NCBI GenBank assembly: GCA_947167435.1
Contig: CAMVIC010000142.1
Location: forward strand, 1-5,008
Source of the DNA: an uncultured Clostridia bacterium
Lineage (GTDB): Bacteria > Bacillota_A > Clostridia > Oscillospirales > Oscillospiraceae
DNA: 5,008 bases
Direction: 5' to 3'
The position numbers and the translations under genes are program-made. Positions within the stretch are counted from its first letter, which is position 1; every line of letters begins with the position of its first letter. The notes beneath the pieces were generated by a model. It saw only the letters and a list, made by a program, of their open reading frames with translations. It did no database searches and was not told where the DNA came from. Shown here in pieces: positions 1 through 5,008 of the stretch.

Positions 1-744
1 GACATTGAGGCCTTCCAGTTCCTTGCCCATCATCTTAGCCACCAGTTCCACCTGGGGCAGCTTTTCGACTTCGTATTCGCCCACCAGTTCGCCGTTGCGC
101 AGAACCGTGATCCGGTCACTGACCTCATAGACCTGTTCCAGGAAATGCGTGACAAAGATGATGCCGACGCCCTGGGCCTTCAGGTCCCGCATCAGGCGGA
201 ACAGCATGGCCACTTCCTTGTCGTCCAGGGAGGACGTGGGCTCATCCAGGATCAGAACCTTGCAGTCGGTATCCACCGCCCGCGCGATGGCCACCATCTG
301 CTGCACGGCCAGGGAGCAGCTGCCCAGCTGCTGCCGGGGACGGGCGGGAATCCCGAGCCGGGTGAGCAGCTCACCGGATTTCTTCTCCATGTCCTTCCAG
401 CGCACGGTGCTTCCCCTGCCGCGCCCGATATACATGTTCTCCGCCACGGAGAGATTGGGGCACAGGGTGATTTCCTGATACACGGTGCTGATGCCGAAAT
501 TCTGCGCTTCCTGGGGAGAGCGGATGCTGATGGGGGATGCAATGCCTGCGATGCGGATCTCGCCTGCGTCCTTGGGGTAAACGCCGGTGAGCACCTTGAT
601 CAGGGTGGACTTGCCGGCCCCGTTTTCGCCCATCAGTGCATGAATCTCTCCCGCGCGCAAGGTGAAATCCACATCAGAAAGCGCGCGCACGCCTGGGAAC
701 GATTTGCATATGCCGCGCATGGACAGCACAATTCCAGATTCCAT
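1..744 (-). CDS. ytfR: YtfR-like sugar ABC transporter ATP-binding protein (5' part, cut by window edge)
   Basis: The first 248 codons of an ABC ATPase of the carbohydrate-uptake-2 type (RbsA/MglA/YtfR), which normally has two fused nucleotide-binding domains in about 500 residues; only the first domain is here and the frame is open to the window edge. It would energise sugar import at the inner face of the membrane. Visible motifs are Walker A GENGAGKST (39-47), Q-loop Gln90, signature SLAVQQ (144-149), Walker B VLILDEP (163-169) and switch His200. The divergent signature (no LSGGQ) and the stretch FVTHFLEQVYEVSDRITVLR (197-216) resemble E. coli YtfR as I remember it, which suggests a galactofuranose-type transporter. 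The ATG at 744 follows AAAGGGG by about 8 bases. It lies downstream of the binding-protein gene in the same direction with no clear promoter between, so cotranscription is likely. The domain call is firm; YtfR orthology and substrate are inferred. Confidence 0.93.
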   Translation of the reverse strand, partial: MESGIVLSMRGICKSFPGVRALSDVDFTLRAGEIHALMGENGAGKSTLIKVLTGVYPKDAGEIRIAGIASPISIRSPQEAQNFGISTVYQEITLCPNLSVAENMYIGRGRGSTVRWKDMEKKSGELLTRLGIPARPRQQLGSCSLAVQQMVAIARAVDTDCKVLILDEPTSSLDDKEVAMLFRLMRDLKAQGVGIIFVTHFLEQVYEVSDRITVLRNGELVGEYEVEKLPQVELVAKMMGKELEGLNV

Positions 745-783
745 CCACTTCGCCCCTTTGCCATAAAAGTGATTTCAAGATAA

Positions 784-829
784 GGCGCGGTGCAGACCGC
801 GGCCTGCCGCCGGCGATCCGCACCGCGCC
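784..829 (-). terminator. GC-rich intergenic hairpin between binding protein and ATPase genes
   Basis: The arms GGCGCGGTGC (784-793) and GCACCGCGCC (820-829) form a perfect 10-bp inverted repeat around a 26-base GC-rich loop that can fold further. In the minus-strand transcript it follows the binding-protein stop by 38 bases and precedes the ATPase start by 39. The following sequence TTATCTTG is only weakly T-rich, so it may be a leaky terminator or a 3'-end stabiliser rather than a full stop. Such elements are known in sugar ABC operons to give more binding protein than ATPase and permease. Confidence 0.6.
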
Positions 830-867
830 ATATTGGTGTTTCAGGTTTTCATCCGAGACGTTTTTGA

Positions 868-1839
868 TTATTCGCCCAGACCGTAGGTGGCGATGTCGTC
901 TTCGGTGATCTCGCGGGCATCAAAGCCCTTTTCCACGGAGATGATCTGCTTGGCTTCGTTCAGGCCTTCAATGGCGCCGCCGTCCTGCAGGGTCTTGATC
1001 ATGCCGTCGATCACGGCTGCCTGGAAGGGGCTGCACTGTCCGTCATAGTTCCAGTTGCCGGCCAGCAGTTCGCGAAGTGCCCACTTGTTGCAGTCAAAGC
1101 CCATAACCACGACTTTGCCGTTCACGCCATGGGTGATGCCGGCTTCGTCCAGAGCGGCCACAGCGCCGCGGGCCATGCCGTCGTTCTCGGCGTAGATCAC
1201 GTTGAAGTCCTCACCGGAGTTGATGACGGATTCCACGATCTTCTTGGCTTCCGCTTCATCCCAGGTGGCGGTCTGCTGGACAACCTTCTTCATGGTGCCA
1301 GCTTCGAACTGGGCATCCAGAGCGCCGGTACGGCCGAGCTGAGCGTCACTGCCCATGGCACCCTGAATATGGATCACGTTGTATTCTTCCAGGCCAAGGC
1401 CCAGCAGCCAGTTCACAGCGGTCTCGCCTTCCTGTGCCATGTCGGAAACCACGGCGGCCTCGAACAGCTCAGGATCGCAGTCGATCATACGGTCGAAGAG
1501 GAATACGCTGATGCCGGCTTCCTGTGCGTCGCGCAGCACGGCATCCCAGCCGGTGGTCTCAGCGGCGGAGATCAGCAGATAATCCACGCCGTCGGTGATG
1601 AACTGGCGGGCGGCGCTCAGCTGCTCGTCGTTCTTGATGCTGTAGAAGAAGCTGGCGGCATAGCCGTTTTCTTCGGTGAAGACGTTGATGAAGTCGTTGA
1701 CGTTGGCTTCGCGGTAGCCGGACTCAGAGGGGGGATTGTTTACGATGCCGACCTTGATCAGGTCATCTGCTGCAAACGCAGCAGGCAGAAGAGAGAGGCA
1801 GAGCACCAGAGCAAGCGCGATCGCGATAATTTTTTTCAT
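868..1839 (-). CDS. Secreted sugar-binding protein of the ABC transporter (YtfQ/RbsB-type, peripla_BP_4)
   Basis: A complete 323-residue solute-binding protein of the ribose/galactofuranose type. Residues 1-23 are a signal peptide (MKK, a hydrophobic core, cleavage near AFA-AD); no cysteine lipobox follows, Cys14 being inside the hydrophobic core. The mature protein has the type I binding fold: a first strand IKVGIV (28-33), a SESGYREAN segment (38-46) that aligns with the YtfQ ligand-site region, DRMID (116-120), YAEND (216-220) and GFD (247-249), the usual sugar-contacting positions. It should capture sugar outside the membrane and deliver it to the ABC transporter whose ATPase gene is next in the operon. 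The start at 1839 is set by AAGGAG (1847-1852) seven bases upstream and by the signal peptide. It is a distant paralogue of the binding protein at 3459-4442. The sugar is not determined. The lack of a lipid anchor is odd for a monoderm. Confidence 0.92.
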   Translation of the reverse strand: MKKIIAIALALVLCLSLLPAAFAADDLIKVGIVNNPPSESGYREANVNDFINVFTEENGYAASFFYSIKNDEQLSAARQFITDGVDYLLISAAETTGWDAVLRDAQEAGISVFLFDRMIDCDPELFEAAVVSDMAQEGETAVNWLLGLGLEEYNVIHIQGAMGSDAQLGRTGALDAQFEAGTMKKVVQQTATWDEAEAKKIVESVINSGEDFNVIYAENDGMARGAVAALDEAGITHGVNGKVVVMGFDCNKWALRELLAGNWNYDGQCSPFQAAVIDGMIKTLQDGGAIEGLNEAKQIISVEKGFDAREITEDDIATYGLGE

Positions 1840-1846
1840 GATGATT

Positions 1847-1852
1847 CTCCTT
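1847..1852 (-). promoter_or_regulatory. Ribosome binding site of the secreted sugar-binding protein
   Basis: AAGGAG on the minus strand lies seven bases before the ATG at 1839 and fixes that start. Confidence 0.8.
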
Positions 1853-1890
1853 CTTCGTTTAATATTTGGGCCGTTTTTGTCCCTGGCTGT

Positions 1891-1919
1891 ATGAAATCAC
1901 AAAAAAAATAATGCGTCAA
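1891..1919 (-). promoter_or_regulatory. Candidate sigma-A promoter of the transporter operon
   Basis: On the minus strand, TTGACG (1914-1919) is a 5/6 match to a -35 box. It is separated by 17 bases, including a run of eight T, from TTTCAT (1891-1896), a 4/6 match to a -10 box. Transcription would start near 1884, leaving a leader of about 45 bases before the binding-protein ATG. The weak -10 would suit an activated promoter. Only sequence resemblance supports it. Confidence 0.45.
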
Positions 1920-2005
1920 CAGCATCGGTCGCCACCAAAGGGAAATCGTGAATCCGGATAAATACCAATTTTTCCCGCCCCTGTTATTTTGAATACAACT
2001 TTGTG

Positions 2006-2035
2006 TTTCCGAAATATTTGTTTGTTTTTTTCCGA
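2006..2035. repeat. Direct repeat TTTCCGA, 23-base period, possible activator site
   Basis: TTTCCGA occurs at 2006-2012 and again at 2029-2035, with similar T-rich flanks. A spacing of about two helical turns in direct orientation is the arrangement bound by AraC-type proteins, including YesN-like response regulators. It lies some 90 bases upstream of the candidate -35 box of the transport operon. Seven-base repeats in AT-rich DNA can arise by chance. Confidence 0.25.
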
Positions 2036-2211
2036 TTTTTAAACCCAAATGCCGATAAACGTACGACTTCTACCCCTTCAGGCACAGAAAGCCGTTCGCC
2101 ATAATTGCCAATAATGTTGGGAAATGTTCGTTAATTTAAGTTTCTGCCCTGAAAACTTGTTTGATTTTCGGCAGCAATTCTTCTGAATTTGTTCGCATTT
2201 TAAAGATAGGA

Positions 2212-2229
2212 TGTACGAAACACGGTACA
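2212..2229. promoter_or_regulatory. Inverted repeat TGTAC-N8-GTACA, candidate operator of the AraR-like regulator
   Basis: TGTAC (2212-2216) and GTACA (2225-2229) are perfect inverted half-sites, 40 bases before the -10 box of the regulator gene. The AraR operator of Bacillus subtilis is built from TTGTAC and GTACAA half-sites that abut, whereas here eight bases separate them, so the match is partial. An isolated CGTACG sits at 2060-2065. An autoregulatory role is inferred from position and from the regulator family. Confidence 0.35.
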
Positions 2230-2268
2230 ATTTTGAACAAAAAGGAGCATTCTCCACGCGGCGGAATA

Positions 2269-2277
2269 TGGTATACT
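2269..2277 (+). promoter_or_regulatory. Extended -10 promoter of the GntR/LacI regulator
   Basis: TGGTATACT combines the TGn extension with TATACT, a 5/6 match to the -10 consensus. No good -35 hexamer lies at 17 bases, which is tolerated in extended -10 promoters. Transcription would begin near 2284, giving a leader of about 27 bases before the ATG at 2311. The palindrome TTGATCAA (2282-2289) overlaps the predicted start site and could be an operator. Confidence 0.5.
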
Positions 2278-2310
2278 GTTCTTGATCAAATGATTGGGAG
2301 ATGGGCCCTT

Positions 2311-3375
2311 ATGCCTGCAAAATACTTGCTGATAGCGGATGATCTGCGGCGGCTGTGCGCGCAGATGCAGCAATGCGGTCAGCGAAAGCTGCCCACCGAA
2401 TACGAGCTGTGCAAAAAGTTCTGCTGCAGCAGGCAGACCATACGCCATGCCATGAGTCTGCTTGAGAGGGAGGGACTGCTGCAGCGACGCCACGGCAGCG
2501 GCAGTTATCTGAACGTGTCTCCCCATCCGGAAAGCAGACGAATTGCAGTGGTCACGCCCTGGGCAGAGGAATACACCTATCCGCAGATGATTCGGGAAAT
2601 CGGCCGCCTGCTTTCCGCCGCTTCCTATCTCCCGGAACACCATTGTACGGGCAATCGCGTCTCCCGTGAGCGGGAGATTCTCACAGAGCTGCTGCGCGAT
2701 CCTCCTGCAGCTATCCTGCTGGAGGGGACCCGCTCCGCGCTTCCCTGCTGCAGCCTGGATCTTTTACAGCGGATTCAGGAAGACAACATCCCTCTCATTT
2801 TTCTCAATTCCTCTTATCGGGAACTGACCGGAGTTCCCTGCATCGCACAGGATGACGCGGGCGGAGCCGCACTTCTGGTCCGCTATCTTGTGAAGAAGAA
2901 GCACAGGAACATTGCCGCCGTTTTCAAATATGACGATATTCAGGGAACAGAACGTTATCGCGGCTATATCTCCGCCCTTCAGCAGAGCGGTCTGGCCCCG
3001 GATGAGCAAAGTATTTTATGGTACGGTACGGAGGACCAGACCGCTCTGACGGCAAATCAGAGCGAGCTGCTGGAGCAGTTTATCCGGCGCCGTCTCTCTC
3101 CCTGCAGCGCCGTCATCTGTCAAAATGATGAAATGGCTTATCATCTGATCCGCTTTCTGCTGCGGATGGGCCGCCGCGTGCCGGAAGATGTCGCCGTAGT
3201 CAGCTTTGACAACAGCTATTACTGCAGTCTCAGCCCCGTTCCCATCAGCTCCCTGGGGCACGAGCGTCACAGTCTGGCCCGCGCTGCCGCCGAAGCGGTC
3301 ATCAGCGCTGCACAGCAGAAGACCGTACACAGTTTCCGCGTCCCCTGGCTACTCAAAGAGAGGGAAAGCGGATGA
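2311..3375 (+). CDS. GntR/LacI hybrid transcriptional regulator, AraR-like
   Basis: A 354-residue one-component sugar regulator. Residues 1-68 form a GntR-type winged helix: KYLLIADDLRRL leads into LPTEYELCKKF (27-37), the recognition helix SRQTIRHAMSLLEREGLL (40-57) and the wing RRHGSGSYL (59-67). Residues about 77-350 are a LacI/periplasmic-binding-protein-like effector domain with RIAVVTPW (77-84), ICQNDEMAYHLI (269-280) and VPEDVAVVSFDNS (290-302). This architecture and length match B. subtilis AraR (about 362 residues), an arabinose-relieved repressor. The start at 2311 is preferred because GGGAG (2296-2300) precedes it by ten bases and the family begins at a KY motif; the in-frame ATG at 2290 and TTG at 2161 lack a ribosome site and would add an unrelated tail. 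It is transcribed away from the transport operon and probably controls it and itself. Five cysteines (16, 22, 34, 38, 39) in the DNA-binding domain are unusual. The effector is unknown. Confidence 0.92.
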   Translation: MPAKYLLIADDLRRLCAQMQQCGQRKLPTEYELCKKFCCSRQTIRHAMSLLEREGLLQRRHGSGSYLNVSPHPESRRIAVVTPWAEEYTYPQMIREIGRLLSAASYLPEHHCTGNRVSREREILTELLRDPPAAILLEGTRSALPCCSLDLLQRIQEDNIPLIFLNSSYRELTGVPCIAQDDAGGAALLVRYLVKKKHRNIAAVFKYDDIQGTERYRGYISALQQSGLAPDEQSILWYGTEDQTALTANQSELLEQFIRRRLSPCSAVICQNDEMAYHLIRFLLRMGRRVPEDVAVVSFDNSYYCSLSPVPISSLGHERHSLARAAAEAVISAAQQKTVHSFRVPWLLKERESG

Positions 3376-3389
3376 TGCTTTATATACGT

Positions 3390-3427
3390 ATGATCGCCCC
3401 GGTCGTCATGACGACCGGGGCGATCAT
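3390..3427. terminator. Perfect 38-base palindrome, probable bidirectional terminator
   Basis: The stretch is a perfect palindrome centred between 3408 and 3409, built on the arm GATCGCCCCGGTCGTC and its complement. As RNA it gives a very stable stem with a four-base loop. It begins 15 bases after the stop of the plus-strand regulator and 32 bases after the stop of the convergent minus-strand binding protein, exactly where a shared terminator belongs. Neither side has a clear T tract (GCTTTCAT on the plus side, ACGTATATAAAG on the minus), so intrinsic termination may be inefficient. Confidence 0.7.
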
Positions 3428-3458
3428 GCTTTCATCTGCAGGTTTTGTTTGCCTGAGA

Positions 3459-4442
3459 TCAGTATTCTCGGCTTTGAATCAGCTCTTCCGTCAAATCTTC
3501 GCTGCAGAAGCTGGTCTCATCCACATAGTTCTCCTTCGGCAGCGTCTCTCCGGCCTCCAGCTGCCGGATAATGGCAGCCACGCGGGGGCCGTGAAGCGGG
3601 TTGCACTCCACGCATAGGTCAATTTTCCCGTCCAGGCATTTTTGCAGAGCATCCCGGACCGCATCAAACGACAGAATGATCACGCCGTCATCTTTCCCGA
3701 TGGCCAGGCCCGCCTCCTCCAGCGCGCGGATTGCCCCGAAGCTCATATTGTCGTTCTCGCTGTAAATTACGTCGATATCCCGGTCCTGCTTCAGGTAATC
3801 CCGCACCAGTTCATAGCTCTTCGCCTCGGTATATTCGCCGGGAAGTCTTGCCGCGATTTCCCAGTTGTCATGCCGGGCCACGGCACTGTCCAGGGCTTTT
3901 GTCCGCAGAATCTGGGCAGTGGCGCCGTCAGTCCCCTGTATATGCAGGATTCGAAGGGCTTGGCCTTCCCTGCCCTGCTCCTTCAGCTGCGTCTCCAGCC
4001 AGGAGATTGCGGTTTCTCCCTCTGCGAGGAAGTCGGAGCCAACCCAGCTGATATACAGGCTGTCGTCCTCCACACGGATCTGCCGGTCCACGATGATAAC
4101 CGGGATTCCGGCATTCTTCGCCTCCAGCAGCACGTCCTCCCAGCCGGATTCCGCAATGGGGGCCAGGACGATATAGTCCACATCCTGCTGAATAAAATTG
4201 CGGATGGCAAGCAGCTGGTTTTCCTGCCGCTGCTTGGCGTTGTCAAAAATCAGCTCAAAGCCCTCTTCCTCGCACAGCGCGGACGTCATGGACGCGGTGT
4301 TGGCCATCCGCCAGTCGGATTCTGAGCCCACCTGGGAAAAGCCCACGCGGATCATATGCTCTTCCTGCTCCTCAGGCCTCCCGCAGGCAGACAGCAGCAG
4401 AATGCAGAGGGCAAGGCATATACAGATTTTTGCGGTCTTCAT
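3459..4442 (-). CDS. YtfQ-like sugar-binding lipoprotein, probable sensor partner of the histidine kinase
   Basis: A complete 327-residue solute-binding protein. The signal peptide ends in the lipobox LSAC (17-20), so Cys20 should be lipidated and the protein held on the outer face of the membrane. The mature part strongly resembles E. coli YtfQ, a galactofuranose-binding protein: VGFSQVGSESDWR (33-45), QENQLLAIRNF (73-83), VDYIVLAPIAESGWEDVL (88-105), VDRQI (118-122), YSENDNM (227-233), SFD (258-260) and ECNPLHGP (279-286). Its ATG overlaps the kinase TGA in ATGA, and AGGAGG lies ten bases upstream within the kinase end, so the two are translationally coupled. No transporter gene follows; the operon ends at the palindrome near 3390-3427. 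By analogy with XylFII-LytS it probably presents sugar to the kinase rather than to a permease. It could also feed the nearby transporter. Mature cysteines 57, 269, 277, 280 and 313 may form disulfides. Confidence 0.92.
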   Translation of the reverse strand: MKTAKICICLALCILLLSACGRPEEQEEHMIRVGFSQVGSESDWRMANTASMTSALCEEEGFELIFDNAKQRQENQLLAIRNFIQQDVDYIVLAPIAESGWEDVLLEAKNAGIPVIIVDRQIRVEDDSLYISWVGSDFLAEGETAISWLETQLKEQGREGQALRILHIQGTDGATAQILRTKALDSAVARHDNWEIAARLPGEYTEAKSYELVRDYLKQDRDIDVIYSENDNMSFGAIRALEEAGLAIGKDDGVIILSFDAVRDALQKCLDGKIDLCVECNPLHGPRVAAIIRQLEAGETLPKENYVDETSFCSEDLTEELIQSREY

Positions 4443-5008
4443 ATGCGTTTTTCCTCCTCTTCCCGGTTGCGGTTGTCGGGAAAGCGGATGGTAATGACGG
4501 TTCCCCGATTCTCCTCACTCTCGATTTGAAAGCTCAGGTCCGCACCGAACATCAGCCGGAGCCGTTTGTAGGAGGCAAGCAGACCAAAGCCGCTGCCGTC
4601 GTCACGGTCCAGAGACTGCCGCAGCTCGGACAAGGCTTCCTCGCTCAGGCCGACGCCGGTGTCCTGAACGCACAGCCGGACCTGATTGCCTTCCCGGGCA
4701 CTGCTGATGGAGACCAGTCCCATGCCGCGTTTCGGCTTGATTCCGTGATAAAGTACATTTACCACCAGGGGCTGCAGAGTCATTTTGGGAATGCGGCAAT
4801 CGTCCAGCTGAGGGTCCATATGCAGCTCATAGCTGAGGATATCCCGATAGCGCACCTGCTGGATTTCCAGATAGCTGCGGACGTGCAGCGCCTCCTCCCG
4901 CAGCGTAATGATATCTTTTCCGTTTGACAGGAAGGAACGGAAGTATGTGGAAAGGCTGGAAACCATCTCCACCGCCTGTTCATTCTTTCCCGTTTCAACC
5001 AGCCACAT
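4439..5008 (-). CDS. LytS/YesM-family sensor histidine kinase (3' part, cut by window edge)
   Basis: The last 189 residues of a sensor kinase; the frame is open at the window edge, so the Met coded at 5008 is internal rather than a start. The piece begins just after the place where the family has its phospho-accepting NPHFLYN motif, which is therefore outside the window along with the sensor and membrane segments. Residues 13-57 (MVSSLSTYFR to QQVRYRDIL) match the end of the His_kinase domain (PF06580). The ATPase domain follows with N-box LQPLVVNVLYHG (78-89), G1 box DTGVG (116-120) and G2 region GSGFGLLASYKRLRLMFG (138-155). The N-box normally reads LVENAIxHG, so Val83 replaces a conserved Glu. 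It overlaps the downstream lipoprotein gene by four bases. Known relatives phosphorylate AraC-type response regulators (YesN). Its partner is not in the window. Confidence 0.92.
   Translation of the reverse strand: MWLVETGKNEQAVEMVSSLSTYFRSFLSNGKDIITLREEALHVRSYLEIQQVRYRDILSYELHMDPQLDDCRIPKMTLQPLVVNVLYHGIKPKRGMGLVSISSAREGNQVRLCVQDTGVGLSEEALSELRQSLDRDDGSGFGLLASYKRLRLMFGADLSFQIESEENRGTVITIRFPDNRNREEEEKRI
4453..4458 (-). promoter_or_regulatory. Ribosome binding site of the YtfQ-like lipoprotein, inside the kinase gene
   Basis: AGGAGG, reading on the minus strand, lies about ten bases before the ATG at 4442 and inside the codons for the acidic Glu run at the end of the kinase. A strong site here would allow reinitiation after the overlapping kinase stop. 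Confidence 0.7.

Larger units (their letters stand above)
1840..2310. other. AT-rich divergent intergenic region (471 bases)
   Basis: No convincing gene lies here. The region is much richer in A and T than its flanks and separates the minus-strand transport operon from the plus-strand regulator. It holds the candidate operon promoter (1891-1919), a 23-base-spaced direct repeat TTTCCGA (2006-2012 and 2029-2035), a CGTACG palindrome (2060-2065), an inverted repeat TGTAC-N8-GTACA (2212-2229) and an extended -10 promoter for the regulator (2269-2277). The spread of possible sites over more than 250 bases fits control by more than one regulator. No riboswitch or tRNA was recognised. Confidence 0.75.

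Noticed and set aside
145..783. Plus-strand 212-residue open frame opposite the ATPase gene
   Set aside because: Antisense to a frame with complete Walker A, Walker B, Q-loop and switch motifs; its product is low in recognisable structure.
1129..1911. Plus-strand 260-residue open frame opposite the secreted binding protein
   Set aside because: It is antisense to a gene with a clear signal peptide and family motifs; long mirror frames are common in GC-rich genes.
1836..2048. Minus-strand 70-residue open frame that ends in an ATGA overlap with the secreted binding protein
   Set aside because: It begins at TTG without a ribosome binding site, runs through AT-rich promoter-like DNA, and its product has no recognisable features. 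The ATGA overlap looks accidental because the binding-protein gene has its own promoter candidate and ribosome site inside this frame.
2161..2310. N-terminal extension of the regulator from the TTG at 2161 or the ATG at 2290
   Set aside because: Neither start has a ribosome site, the 2161 start lies upstream of the extended -10 promoter, and the added residues do not resemble any GntR N-terminus.
3642..4325. Plus-strand 227-residue open frame opposite the YtfQ-like lipoprotein
   Set aside because: Antisense shadow of a well-supported gene; the translation has no domain and no ribosome site.

Overview
The window looks like chromosomal DNA of a Gram-positive, probably gut-associated Clostridia-type bacterium. 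This is inferred from a YesM/LytS-type sensor kinase, a lipoprotein solute-binding protein, a GntR/LacI hybrid regulator of the AraR type, strong AGGAGG-like ribosome binding sites and GC-rich genes separated by an AT-rich promoter region. The exact taxon cannot be read from the sequence.

The window holds one sugar uptake and sensing locus. Positions 1-1839 (minus strand) are the start of a transport operon. It opens with a secreted solute-binding protein (868-1839), then a 123-base gap carrying a strong GC-rich hairpin, then the 5' part of a YtfR-like sugar ABC ATPase (1-744) that runs off the left edge. Permease genes would be expected beyond that edge. Positions 1840-2310 are an AT-rich divergent intergenic region with promoter and operator candidates. 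Positions 2311-3375 (plus strand) encode a GntR-type winged-helix regulator fused to a LacI/periplasmic-binding-protein-like sensor domain, as in AraR. A perfect 38-base palindrome (3390-3427) lies between its stop and the convergent end of the next operon. Positions 3459-5008 (minus strand) hold the 3' part of a LytS/YesM-like histidine kinase, overlapping by ATGA with a second solute-binding protein that is a lipoprotein and closely resembles YtfQ.

Proposed working model (inference): the membrane-anchored binding protein (3459-4442) senses a sugar outside the cell and signals through the kinase to a response regulator outside the window, as in the XylFII-LytS-YesN system. The AraR-like protein senses sugar inside the cell. 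Both would control the divergent transporter operon. Similarity of the ATPase and of the second binding protein to YtfR and YtfQ points to a furanose or pentose such as galactofuranose or arabinose, but the substrate is not proven here.
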